From Bacteroides faecis MAJ27 (GTDB lineage: Bacteria; Bacteroidota; Bacteroidia; Bacteroidales; Bacteroidaceae), in assembly GCF_900106755.1 (NCBI RefSeq), contig NZ_FNNN01000027.1, positions 1 to 64,000 of the forward strand: 64,000 nucleotides of DNA, written 5' to 3'. The position numbers and the translations under genes were made by a program. The notes beneath the pieces are model-generated. The model saw nothing but the letters and a program-made list of their open reading frames with translations. It was not told where the DNA came from and searched no databases. Positions within the stretch are counted from its first letter, which is position 1; each line of letters starts with the position of its first letter. Below are positions 7,822 through 16,110 of this stretch, piece after piece.

Positions 7822-9486
7822 TTACCATGCAAATCTTATTCCGAATGGAACAGTAACAGAGAATGGATGTTCTGTCCAAATGGTGTGAATAGTACTTCCA
7901 TTAGGAATATACCAGTTGAATGACGGCTCCAAATATATGCTCCAGTTTGGTGCGAAATGGTATTGTAAACCGGTACCTACGCCAACAGACCACTGCACAG
8001 ATGGAATGAAATGCCATGAATCTTTGTATGGAACGGTTATACCTGTAACGTATTGCTCGTTATTTTTTCCATACATTGGTATATTAAATATAATTCCAGC
8101 AGAAGAATAAGCAGACCAATTCTTGGAATTAAACCATTTGTAAGATGTACTCAAAGGTATTCCCAAGTAATGAACTTTTTGGACTCTATTTATAAAGTAC
8201 TCACCTTCACCCAATGTGAAATTAGATTTCAAAAGTGAATATTGTATGCCTGTTCCCAAACTCCAGTTCTTTCCTATATTTTTTGTCAGTGATATACCAA
8301 AAGTTATAGGTTTGTCATGTTGTTCGTGCTCCACAATCTTTCCACTGTTATGCTTTGCGATTGTCATAAGTGCCAACGTGTCAGCAGACATACCTTCATG
8401 TTCTTTCTGTTGAAGATGCTTGTAATAATCCTCCCATGTTGAAATTTCATTTGGTATTATAGGTGTAGGTCCGTCTGGGTCTGGTAAGCCATTATTGTTT
8501 GACGCTATCAACTTATAAACATTTTGAGCCAGAGCTGAACCTAAAGAACCTGTAGCAAGGAATTGCCACTTGTTCTTCTTATGCCTTGTCGTGTCTGCCA
8601 CTATATAATTCTCGATTTGAGGGATAAACATACTTGTCGTATCAGACAAAGTTGTGTCTCTCTCCTCAATGATTATTGCTATATTGCGAATCGTATCTTC
8701 ATTTTTCCATTCATTGCTTTTCACTATAGAATCCAAAGATATTTCACGTATCTGTTTCTTTTTGGTAATAAAAGTGTTTGCTACATACCGATTAGTTTGA
8801 GAGGATATTGACTCTAACTCCGGTTTGTCTATTTTGTTATTATTCTTTCTTTCCACATTGGCTGTAGGCAGCTTCTTCTCTTCTACAGTTTTCTTCCAGA
8901 ATAAATATTTACATAGAGGAATGCTGATAAGGATGATTGAAATGGCAGCCAATGCACGTTTGTCTATCATGTTACGTAACATCGCCTTTGCTCTTGCCAA
9001 TTGTGAAGAGGAGCTATGAGGTTCGATACCAAGTTTATCGGCTATCTCTTTATGCGAGAACCCTTCTATAACAGACATTCTGAACACTTTACCATATCCT
9101 GTAGGTAAGCTGTTGATAAGTTCTAAAATATCATTCTCATGCAATAAGGAATCTGTTTGCAATGCTCCTTCAATCTCCAATTCTTCATCCATAATAGAAG
9201 AAAAAGAGATAGTTTGTAGTTTTGATTTTTTCTCCAAATGCTTAAGTGCTGTATTTTTTGTGATGGCAGCACACCATTCTTTGAACTTGGAATTATCCTT
9301 TAGTTTACTCAATGAGTAATATGTAAGGACAAAAGCGTCCTGGACGAGGTCATTTATCGTGTCCTCGTCCTCCTTAGTGATACTGAAACAAATACTTCTC
9401 ATCATAGGAGAGTATCTTTCGTAGATTATATTCAAAGCGTCAGTATCACCCGCTTTTACTTTTTCCAATAACTTTTCTATTTTCAT
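7822..9486 (-). CDS. ECF sigma factor fused to a membrane helix and an outer-membrane beta-barrel
   Basis: The 554-aa protein has three parts. Residues 5-88 are sigma-70 region 2 (DLVQDAFVLTYYSLSKLK) and 120-173 are region 4 with its helix-turn-helix (EGFSHKEIADKLGI). Residues 178-197 form a hydrophobic helix (ALAAISIILISIPLCKYLFW). After a charged linker (198-305) and a low-complexity segment (about 306-390), residues 393-554 are an eight-strand-like porin domain of alternating amphipathic strands, ending in an aromatic residue (PFGIRFAW). It would place a sigma factor in the cytoplasm tethered to the outer membrane. The nearest concept I know is the dual-membrane-spanning anti-sigma factors (Dma) described in B. 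thetaiotaomicron. Here the sigma factor itself carries the barrel. It heads the six-gene minus-strand run and probably controls it. Confidence 0.85.
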   Translation of the reverse strand: MKIEKLLEKVKAGDTDALNIIYERYSPMMRSICFSITKEDEDTINDLVQDAFVLTYYSLSKLKDNSKFKEWCAAITKNTALKHLEKKSKLQTISFSSIMDEELEIEGALQTDSLLHENDILELINSLPTGYGKVFRMSVIEGFSHKEIADKLGIEPHSSSSQLARAKAMLRNMIDKRALAAISIILISIPLCKYLFWKKTVEEKKLPTANVERKNNNKIDKPELESISSQTNRYVANTFITKKKQIREISLDSIVKSNEWKNEDTIRNIAIIIEERDTTLSDTTSMFIPQIENYIVADTTRHKKNKWQFLATGSLGSALAQNVYKLIASNNNGLPDPDGPTPIIPNEISTWEDYYKHLQQKEHEGMSADTLALMTIAKHNSGKIVEHEQHDKPITFGISLTKNIGKNWSLGTGIQYSLLKSNFTLGEGEYFINRVQKVHYLGIPLSTSYKWFNSKNWSAYSSAGIIFNIPMYGKNNEQYVTGITVPYKDSWHFIPSVQWSVGVGTGLQYHFAPNWSIYLEPSFNWYIPNGSTIHTIWTEHPFSVTVPFGIRFAW

Positions 9487-9507
9487 GTTGGGGGATGCTT
9501 ATTACGC

Positions 9508-9523
9508 ACCATTTTATAATGGT
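9508..9523. promoter_or_regulatory. Palindrome upstream of the sigma-barrel gene
   Basis: ACCATTTTATAATGGT is a perfect 6+6 inverted repeat with a 4-bp centre, 22 bp upstream of the sigma-barrel start codon. It could be an operator or a leader hairpin for the six-gene run. No good -7 box was found in this gap. Confidence 0.4.
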
Positions 9524-9630
9524 ACGAGAAAAACAGAAAAGACTGCGTGGATAAATCTTAAAGAAAATTAATTACTGAAATTTTGATTAAATATAGGCAA
9601 TACTTGGCTGAACGAATAAAGGTTATAGCA

Positions 9631-10248
9631 TTATCTCATTAATTTGATTAGACTTATAGGATTGACACTCTTGCCATCCTTTTTGCATGTAAGATGAAGA
9701 TGACAGCCAGTACTGCGACCAGTATTACCAGTAACGCCAACAATGGTACCAGAGAAAACACGCTCACCTTTGCCAACTATAACGGAAGACAAATGGCAAT
9801 AACTAACATGATAGTTGCCATGTTTCAACGTAACATAATTGCCAGAACGATTGTCATACCCTACCTTTTCGACAATACCATCCATCATGGCATAGGCAGG
9901 TTCGTTCTTCGCACGAAGATCCAAACCGTTGTGCCATGATTGTTTTCCTGTAAAAGGGTCACGACGATAGCCATAAGGGCTGGTGATTTTGATTGATTTC
10001 AGTGGAAAAGTGATGTTTGAATAGCTGCTTATCCACTGTTTTTGTTTGCTATCCACAGACTCTGTTTCCTGTAGTGGTAGATTTGCTGTGACGGAATCTA
10101 CCTGATTGTTTGCAGGAGGCAAAAACTTCTCCTCAACTTTCTTGACTTTATAACGGCACGCATTGTCGCTGATGGTATTGAACTGCGCCTTTGCATTCGA
10201 TACCGCCAGACAACTTATTACCCATAATGCCACTATTTTCCTTTTCAT
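9631..10248 (-). CDS. Secreted M23 (LytM-type) peptidase
   Basis: The 205-aa product has a signal peptide (cleavage near NAKAQ) and a C-terminal M23 domain at about 85-205. Zinc and catalytic motifs are intact: HNGLD for the first His and Asp, and CHLHL for the HxH pair. M23 enzymes cut peptidoglycan peptide cross-links. It is transcribed away from the 10.4-25.7 kb operon across a shared AT-rich control region. That operon has two further LytM-type genes, so this one may help open the wall for transfer. Confidence 0.85.
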   Translation of the reverse strand: MKRKIVALWVISCLAVSNAKAQFNTISDNACRYKVKKVEEKFLPPANNQVDSVTANLPLQETESVDSKQKQWISSYSNITFPLKSIKITSPYGYRRDPFTGKQSWHNGLDLRAKNEPAYAMMDGIVEKVGYDNRSGNYVTLKHGNYHVSYCHLSSVIVGKGERVFSGTIVGVTGNTGRSTGCHLHLTCKKDGKSVNPISLIKLMR

Positions 10249-10303
10249 GGTGCAAAGTTAGGGAAAGAAATCAAGAGTGATACACGATGCTATAAAAGTA
10301 TAA

Positions 10304-10338
10304 CATAAAATAAGATTAAAGTATGATTGAGAGTATGA
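10304..10338. promoter_or_regulatory. AGTATRA repeats in the divergent control region
   Basis: Within the 217-bp gap between the M23 gene and the DUF4099 gene are three similar sites: AGTATAA near 10308, AGTATGA at 10320-10326 and AGTATGA at 10332-10338, the last two 12 bp apart. The same AGTATGA word recurs in the divergent gap at 37.5-37.6 kb, suggesting one regulator reads both. Confidence 0.4.
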
Positions 10339-10416
10339 AGTGATGATATAATCATAATAAAACGGAAAAGATTGGGCTGAAGAACGTAGGCTTTCTTGTA
10401 TTCATTACTCTTGGGT

Positions 10417-10424
10417 TATCTTTG
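10417..10424 (+). promoter_or_regulatory. Promoter -7 box of the long operon
   Basis: TATCTTTG matches the Bacteroides -7 consensus TAnnTTTG, with a weak CTTG 18 bp upstream as a -33 partner. It places transcription start near 10431 and a leader of about 35 nt before the DUF4099 gene. Confidence 0.65.
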
Positions 10425-10465
10425 CATGGCTATATGCAAAGTATCATTCAAAATATAATCAGAAT

Positions 10466-11224
10466 ATGAAAAGAAACTCATTTGAAGAAAGCGAAGTGCC
10501 ATATCAGACACTTGCAAAGTTCGGTCTTACCCATGAGATGATAGAAGACCTTCCGATGCATGCCTTGGATGACATCAGCAATGGTCGCCCATCGCCAGTG
10601 CTGCCTGTTAGCATGGAGGTAAATGAGGGTTACAGTATCAAGAGCAGAACCCGATTCGCCTTGGTAAGAATGGCAGACGGCAACGTGGATGTGATGTTCT
10701 ATCCTGTGTTGAAATATGCCCCATTGGACAAATTCACCAAGGGGCAGCAGGAACTGTTGAAGCAGGGCAAGGCTGTGGTGGCAGATGTGGATATGCCAGA
10801 TGGCGCACATGTCAAGGCATTTGTACAGATTGACGGAGAGACCAACCAAGTGATGGCTGTGCCGACACCTGTGATTGGTAGAAACTTGCAGGTGCTATCT
10901 GACGAACTCAGTCTTGGAGGAACGGAGCTAAAGAGCATCCAAAATGGCGAGTCACTGACATTTGCCATAGAAGACGAACCTTTGACCGTAGGCATCGACC
11001 TGAAGAGCGATACTGGCATCCGCTTTGCCAACGGCGATGATGAGCTGTGGCGCAAGGAAGGCAAGCGAGAGTGGGACAAATACACCTTCGGCATCTATGG
11101 CTGTTGGGTAATGGATGATGACGGTAATCTTGACTATGTTCCAGAGGAGGAATATACCGAAGAACTGTGGAATGAGCAGAAAAAGGCTGCTGGAAGACAT
11201 ACTTCTGCCGTTGCAAGAAAGTAA
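10466..11224 (+). CDS. DUF4099/DUF3945-type mobile-element protein
   Basis: The 252-aa protein begins with a DUF4099-like module (VPYQTLAKFGLTHEMIEDLP, then GRPSPVLPV, residues about 11-52). A middle part is proline-poor and acidic. The C-terminus (about 190-240) contains WDKYTFGIYGCWV and NLDYVPEEEYTEELWNEQKK. Such proteins are frequent in Bacteroides plasmids and integrative elements, next to primase-like and topoisomerase genes, and have no proven reaction. It has no signal peptide. It is the first gene of an operon that runs, with short gaps, to 25.7 kb. Family assignment is from memory of the sequence pattern. Confidence 0.65.
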   Translation: MKRNSFEESEVPYQTLAKFGLTHEMIEDLPMHALDDISNGRPSPVLPVSMEVNEGYSIKSRTRFALVRMADGNVDVMFYPVLKYAPLDKFTKGQQELLKQGKAVVADVDMPDGAHVKAFVQIDGETNQVMAVPTPVIGRNLQVLSDELSLGGTELKSIQNGESLTFAIEDEPLTVGIDLKSDTGIRFANGDDELWRKEGKREWDKYTFGIYGCWVMDDDGNLDYVPEEEYTEELWNEQKKAAGRHTSAVARK

Positions 11225-11250
11225 AGTGAAACATCAAATTTAGGGAAGAA

Positions 11251-11475
11251 ATGAGAAAAGGACCTTATTATACAGAAGACATTCTCGTGGAGAAGATGCA
11301 GAGCGGCGAATACGGTTGGCTTGACTATGTGAACCATTTCAGTGAGGAATGGCAGAACGAGTATCAAGAATACTGCAAGGAACATGCCCTGTGCATCGGC
11401 AACGAGAGTGCAGAACAGTTTGTGAAGTACAAGGACGAGCTGTTGGAGCAAGGAATGGAAACAGAGAACGCTTAA
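11251..11475 (+). CDS. Small acidic protein of the mobile-element operon
   Basis: This 74-aa protein (MRKGPYYTEDILVEKMQSGE…) is acidic, soluble and probably helical, with no recognisable domain. It lies 26 bp after the DUF4099 gene and 12 bp before the next gene, in the same operon. Its codon use and spacing make it a real gene. Small proteins of this type recur at this place in Bacteroides elements, but I cannot name a function. Confidence 0.65.
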   Translation: MRKGPYYTEDILVEKMQSGEYGWLDYVNHFSEEWQNEYQEYCKEHALCIGNESAEQFVKYKDELLEQGMETENA

Positions 11476-11487
11476 TACAATCATGCT

Positions 11488-13029
11488 ATGGCGATAAGAA
11501 AGAACTTGAATCCAAGGCAGATGGACATACAACCAGAGATGCGTGACATTCTCATGCGCAATGGTATGCAAGCTCATATCATAACCAACGGTGACGGTTA
11601 TCAGTTAGCGGTGCAGGGACACGACTCTCCACTTCTGACCTATAACCTCACCGAGAAACAGATGTTGGCATTGACTGATTGGGGAATCAATTCTGCCAAC
11701 AAGAAGGCCTACAATGTCTTTACCAGCATTATAGGCAAAGACTTCTATATGCCGAGAAACCTTGTCCATGCGAGGAATGCCAACGGAAGAGTGGCAATGG
11801 GACTGCATGGATATAGGATTGGTGCAGGAGAGTACGGACGGTTAGGATGGAGTCCAGAGTTTTTGGGTTGGACACCGAGAATGCAGGACGGCTATCATCT
11901 ACGCAGAGTCGGAGGACAGATGTTTTATGCAGGTGCACCGATGGTAGCGGAAAGACCAGACAGAAGGCTTAAACCAGGTGAGCTAACCTCTGGAGGCTAT
12001 GGCTTTTACTATAAAGGACAGCAACAAGTAGCACCACAAGCAGACGTATTACAAAACCTGCAAGCCGTGATGACACCTGTAGAAACACGTCCAAGAAGTC
12101 AAGAGCCAGCCAAACCCTACAAGGAACTGATAAGCTCACCTGTATATTTCTCCAACGATCAATGGCAGGAATGCCTGTCTTCACACGGTATCATCATCGA
12201 TGAGAAGGCAAAGACACTCACCATCCAATCAGAAAGCACCAAAAGTGATATGGTGTATGACTTGACCGACGAAGAATTGAAAGCATTGACCAACAATTCA
12301 GTCAAGCAAGTATCTGTAGCCAAACGACTGGAGATACTGAACAATGTCATCAAGGATGATTTCGCAGACAAGATAACAATGGACATGCTCAACAGTAAGG
12401 AGCGCATCCAAATCAGTTTGCGCCCAGAGGTGCAGCAGGAGTTGGATGGCAAGATGCGGTTGCAATCTACCGTTGAGCCATTGCAAGTGCAGCAAGAACC
12501 TATGAACAATAAAGTAGGTATTGTGGATGGGCAGGACTTGGACGAGAGCAAGGGGTGGTTCCGTGAAGGCAAGCATGGCAGAGAAGTAACTGTTGGTGAG
12601 ATACAAGTGGAGCCAGCGGAGCAAGAAGGCAAGTACCGCATGACCGCCATCATCAACGGTGAGCGAGTAAGCCACGAGATAACGCAGAAGCAGTATGACA
12701 AGTTCATGGCAGTGGATGACTACCATCGCATGAAACTCTTTTCCAAGATATTCGGTGAGGTAGATATGAAAGACCGTACCAGTTTGGGAACCAAGATAGG
12801 AGCAGCTTTGTTGGCAGGACTGGGTGTTGCAGCCGAAGTCGGCAGTGAACTTCATAGACCACATGGCGCACCTGTAGTGATAGTTGACCACCATCATGGT
12901 GCAGTCCCTGCACCACCTCGTCCCTACTTCAAACCAGGAGTAGATACACCGATGGATGTGGCGGCGAGAAACTTTGAGGCTGCCATGAACCAAGAGGTAT
13001 TGCATCCGCACATGGGGAAAGGACTATAA
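11488..13029 (+). CDS. Mobile-element protein built from three repeated modules
   Basis: The 513-aa soluble protein has no family I can name. Reading it shows one module used three times: a short beta hairpin, then a helical pair with the pattern LTxxQxxALT … KxxNxxxxIIxxDF. Copy 1 is near residues 50-88 (YNLTEKQMLALTDWGINSAN), copy 2 near 250-290 (YDLTDEELKALTNN) and copy 3 near 395-425 (HEITQKQYDKFMAVDD, more diverged). Between copies are Pro/Gln-rich linkers. The C-terminus has a glycine/alanine stretch (about 430-445) and a His-rich segment (VDHHHGA). It sits between the DUF4099 protein and a Toprim protein, so a role in DNA processing or transfer is possible but unproven. Confidence 0.65.
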   Translation: MAIRKNLNPRQMDIQPEMRDILMRNGMQAHIITNGDGYQLAVQGHDSPLLTYNLTEKQMLALTDWGINSANKKAYNVFTSIIGKDFYMPRNLVHARNANGRVAMGLHGYRIGAGEYGRLGWSPEFLGWTPRMQDGYHLRRVGGQMFYAGAPMVAERPDRRLKPGELTSGGYGFYYKGQQQVAPQADVLQNLQAVMTPVETRPRSQEPAKPYKELISSPVYFSNDQWQECLSSHGIIIDEKAKTLTIQSESTKSDMVYDLTDEELKALTNNSVKQVSVAKRLEILNNVIKDDFADKITMDMLNSKERIQISLRPEVQQELDGKMRLQSTVEPLQVQQEPMNNKVGIVDGQDLDESKGWFREGKHGREVTVGEIQVEPAEQEGKYRMTAIINGERVSHEITQKQYDKFMAVDDYHRMKLFSKIFGEVDMKDRTSLGTKIGAALLAGLGVAAEVGSELHRPHGAPVVIVDHHHGAVPAPPRPYFKPGVDTPMDVAARNFEAAMNQEVLHPHMGKGL

Positions 13030-13041
13030 CGGAATACGCTT

Positions 13042-14199
13042 ATGGCAAACAACGAACTGACATATAATGATTTCTTACAGCGTCTGAACATACAGGAGCT
13101 GCTGGTGGACGCAGGCTATCAGTTGAACAAACGAGATGGCTTGCGCTATCCGTCGTATGTAAAGGTGGACAGTCATGGACAGCGAGTGAGAGGCGACAAG
13201 TTTATTGTCACAGGCAATGGCAAGTGCTGTTTTCAGCCACCAGAACAGAAAAACTACAACGTGATAGGCTTCATCAAGGAGCATCCTACGCTGTTTGACG
13301 ACTATAAGCCAGGGATGTCATTGGACAGACTGGTGAATGTGGTATGCAACAGACTGTTGAACAATCCCATTGACGTGCGTGAAAGCAGAGTGGCAGAACC
13401 CAAGCGAGATGCCAAGCCCTTCAACCTGTCAGACTATGACATCTTGCGTTTCAACCCAAGGGAAAAGGACACTCAATGGAAACACTATCCTTACTTCAAG
13501 GAAAGAGGCATCAACATGGGGACACAGTTCGCCTTTCACAAGCATTTCTTCTTGGCGACAAAGCATCGAAATGAAGGATTGAGCTTTGCCAATCTCGTCT
13601 TTCCACTGTCTTTGCCGTCCAAGCCAGACAGCATCGTTGGATTGGAAGAGCGTGGTAGACCCAGGCGAGAAGACGGTAAGGCATACAAGGGGAAAGCAGA
13701 AGGCAGCAACAGCAGTGAAGGATTGTGGATAGCCAACCTGACAGGTAAGCCATTGAAAGAAGCCACAAATATTCTATGGTTTGAGAGTGCATACGATGCC
13801 ATGGCAGAGTACCAAATCAACCCGGTGAAGAGCGTGTATGTCTCGACTGGAGGCACACCCACTAAGGGACAAATAAAGGGAATGCTGGAAGAGACCCGAC
13901 AAGCGAACCATTATTTGGGCTTTGACAAAGACGAGGCAGGACGTGGCTTTGTGAAGAACTTCAAAGCAATCGCCAAGGAAATGAGATTTGCAGACTTTAC
14001 GGTGCAAGCCTTTCATCCTTTGGGACAATACAAAGACTGGAACGATGCCTTGCTTGGCAAACGAGACCAACGGTTGATAGACCAAGGAGAGATAGACTTC
14101 GACTATTTCGAGTTCGCCAAGGCGCAAGAGGCTGAGAGGCAACAAGAGCAAGCCAAACAGAAGGAAAAAGAGGAACAGACATCGGGCTTCCGCAGATAA
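13042..14199 (+). CDS. Toprim-domain primase-like protein
   Basis: The 385-aa protein has an N-terminal region like the zinc-finger/primase leader of Bacteroides mobilization primases (residues 1-100, FLQRLNIQELLVDAGY) but without a complete Cys/His set. A Toprim fold follows at about 245-345: ILWFESAYDAMA carries the conserved Glu, YVSTGGTPTKGQ follows, and YLGFDKDEAGRGF carries the D-x-D pair. The C-terminus is a charged helix. Toprim proteins of this kind are DnaG-like primases or primase remnants used to prime the transferred strand. It is 12 bp after the triple-module gene, within the operon. Confidence 0.8.
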   Translation: MANNELTYNDFLQRLNIQELLVDAGYQLNKRDGLRYPSYVKVDSHGQRVRGDKFIVTGNGKCCFQPPEQKNYNVIGFIKEHPTLFDDYKPGMSLDRLVNVVCNRLLNNPIDVRESRVAEPKRDAKPFNLSDYDILRFNPREKDTQWKHYPYFKERGINMGTQFAFHKHFFLATKHRNEGLSFANLVFPLSLPSKPDSIVGLEERGRPRREDGKAYKGKAEGSNSSEGLWIANLTGKPLKEATNILWFESAYDAMAEYQINPVKSVYVSTGGTPTKGQIKGMLEETRQANHYLGFDKDEAGRGFVKNFKAIAKEMRFADFTVQAFHPLGQYKDWNDALLGKRDQRLIDQGEIDFDYFEFAKAQEAERQQEQAKQKEKEEQTSGFRR

Positions 14200-14229
14200 A
14201 GCACGGTGTCATTATCAAAAAGGAGAACT

Positions 14230-14718
14230 ATGCAGCAGACATATCGGTATAGAAACATCATCATCAAGCCCCATTGGATGCAGTTCGTCATCAACGAGCT
14301 GCACTTGCTTGTGCTTATAAGCGTAGGCTTTGTATATGCAGGTATTGATGATGCCGTTCTCTCCACTTTGGTGTTTGTCCTCTCGCTCTTGCTTTCCCTA
14401 TGTTTGGCATATCGAATGGTCTATCTATGCAGGATGCGGTACATCATCAGTAACGAACAATTAGTGTTTGAGCATGGCGTGTTTCATCGTGAAGTAGATT
14501 ATCTGGAACTATACCGTGTGGTGGATTTCAACGAAAGTCAAACTTTCATGCAGCAACTATTCCGATTGAAAACCGTGAGCATATATTCTGGAGACAGAAC
14601 GACACCAAGGCTTGACATTATCGGAGTACCGATGAAGGAAAACTTGGTAACAACCATCAGAGAACGAGTAGAAACCAGCAAACGCAGGAGGAGCATCTAT
14701 GAGATTACAAATAGGTAA
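14230..14718 (+). CDS. Membrane protein with bacterial PH (DUF304-like) domain
   Basis: The start at 14230 is preferred because AAAGGAGAA lies just upstream; a more distant start has no such site. The 162-aa product has two membrane helices at about residues 30-70 (LLVLISVGFVYAG and LSTLVFVLSLLLSL) and then a bacterial PH domain at about 75-150 (RYIISNEQLVFEHGVFHREVD and RLKTVSIYSG). DUF304 proteins are inner-membrane adaptors of unknown ligand. Its end overlaps the next gene by 20 bp, which implies coupling to the secreted helical proteins. Confidence 0.75.
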   Translation: MQQTYRYRNIIIKPHWMQFVINELHLLVLISVGFVYAGIDDAVLSTLVFVLSLLLSLCLAYRMVYLCRMRYIISNEQLVFEHGVFHREVDYLELYRVVDFNESQTFMQQLFRLKTVSIYSGDRTTPRLDIIGVPMKENLVTTIRERVETSKRRRSIYEITNR

Positions 14719-15397
14719 GATATGGTTGATAGCAATTATCGGCATAGCAACGGCATCGGAAGCCAAGGCACAATTGGTGTCATCCAATCCCTTGGAATGG
14801 ATGGCATTGGCAGAAGGCAATGAACTTATCAACAGTGAGATTGAAAAGCAAATCAACGGACAGACCAAGACGGCGTTGTTGCAGAATACAATGGCTGCCG
14901 AGTTCAACCAGATACACAAATGGGAGAAGAAGTACAACAGCTACCTGAAATCAGTGAACGGCTATGCCTCTTCGCTGAAAGCCTGTACTCATCTGTATGA
15001 TGATGGCGTGAAGATTTTCATCACGCTCGCCAAGTTGAAGACAGCCATTAAGGGCAATCCGCAGGGCATTGTGGCGAGTATGAGCATGAACAACCTGTAT
15101 ATCGAGACGGCAACGGAACTGGTATCGGTTTTCAATCTATTGAATGATGCCGTGGCGAATGGTGGCACAGAGAATATGCTGACAGGAGCAGACCGTTCCA
15201 AGACCTTGTGGGCATTAAACGACAAACTATCTGCTTTCCAAAAGAAGCTCAACAAACTGTATCTGAGCATCCGCTACTATACAATGAGTGATGTGTGGAA
15301 CAATGTCACGGCAGGGATGATAGACAGAAGTAATGGTGAGATTGCTACGCAAGCATTGGGACGGTGGCGGAGAGCTGCCAAAGTAAGTACACCATAA
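14699..15397 (+). CDS. Secreted helical protein, possibly a transfer (VirB5/TrbJ-like) component
   Basis: The 232-aa product has a signal peptide (MRLQIGKIWLIAIIGIATA…, cleavage near AKAQ) and an almost wholly helical mature part. A run of AGGAGG lies just before the start, inside the PH-domain gene. Size, export signal and helical build resemble VirB5/TrbJ-type periplasmic transfer proteins, but no motif proves this. The next gene encodes a protein of the same build ending in the same arrangement (a …Y(T/Y)SMADIW-like segment and a basic tail), so the two are probably paralogues. Reported Bacteroides relatives are, as I recall, labelled plasmid transfer protein. Confidence 0.6.
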   Translation: MRLQIGKIWLIAIIGIATASEAKAQLVSSNPLEWMALAEGNELINSEIEKQINGQTKTALLQNTMAAEFNQIHKWEKKYNSYLKSVNGYASSLKACTHLYDDGVKIFITLAKLKTAIKGNPQGIVASMSMNNLYIETATELVSVFNLLNDAVANGGTENMLTGADRSKTLWALNDKLSAFQKKLNKLYLSIRYYTMSDVWNNVTAGMIDRSNGEIATQALGRWRRAAKVSTP

Positions 15398-15417
15398 TAA
15401 TATAAAAACATTTGAGT

Positions 15418-16092
15418 ATGAGAACATGGATATTTTGCTTTGGCATAATGTTGCTTTCCGTCTGCAAGGTGCAAGCCCAGAACGACCCTGTGTTGGCAGG
15501 AATGATATACGCATATACAAACAAGGCTGAAAAGGAGTTGAAGAACCAGGAGAAGGTGATGCTGATGCAGACCACTGGTCATATATGGTTGAAAGAGGAA
15601 GTGGAAGGAACCACCAATCTGCAACGAGAGTTCAACAACTACTTGGACTCGTTCCGCTCCATCGTGGTGTATGCTGCACAGGTATATGGCTTCTATCACG
15701 AGATAGACCGACTGGTGGATAACTTGGGAGAATTCACCAAACAACTGGATAAACATCCGAGCAATGCCCTTGCTGTGGCACTGTCAGCCAAGCGCAACAA
15801 GATCTATCGGGAGTTGATTATGGGCAGCGTGGAGATAGTAAATGACATCAGGCTTGTATGCTTGTCAGGCAACAAGATGACCGAGAAAGAACGAGTGGAA
15901 ATCGTTTTCGGCATCCGCCCCAAGCTGAAGGTAATGAACAAAAAGCTGCAACGGCTGACCAAGGCGGTGAAGTACACCTCGATGGCGGACATCTGGGCAG
16001 AAATAGAGGAAGGCAGCCACGACAAGGCAGACAAGAAAACCATCGTGAAGGACTGCATGAACAGATGGAAGCGGAACGGCAAGATTAAATAA
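15418..16092 (+). CDS. Secreted helical protein, paralogue of the preceding gene product
   Basis: The start is the ATG at 15418 (MRTWIFCFGIMLLSV…), giving a signal peptide with cleavage near VQAQ; a TTG six bases upstream is less likely. The 224-aa product is helical. The segment YTSMADIWAEIEEGSHDKAD and the basic tail RWKRNGKIK align in layout with YYTMSDVWNNVTAGMIDR and RWRRAAK of the upstream protein, suggesting gene duplication. It probably works with that protein in the envelope. The exact role is unknown; VirB5-like transfer function is an inference. Confidence 0.6.
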   Translation: MRTWIFCFGIMLLSVCKVQAQNDPVLAGMIYAYTNKAEKELKNQEKVMLMQTTGHIWLKEEVEGTTNLQREFNNYLDSFRSIVVYAAQVYGFYHEIDRLVDNLGEFTKQLDKHPSNALAVALSAKRNKIYRELIMGSVEIVNDIRLVCLSGNKMTEKERVEIVFGIRPKLKVMNKKLQRLTKAVKYTSMADIWAEIEEGSHDKADKKTIVKDCMNRWKRNGKIK

Positions 16093-16110
16093 CAACAAAA
16101 AGATACGACT

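Noticed and set aside
6674..9486. RiPP gene cluster
   Set aside because: A SPASM enzyme is present but I found no short precursor frame with a recognisable leader between the genes.
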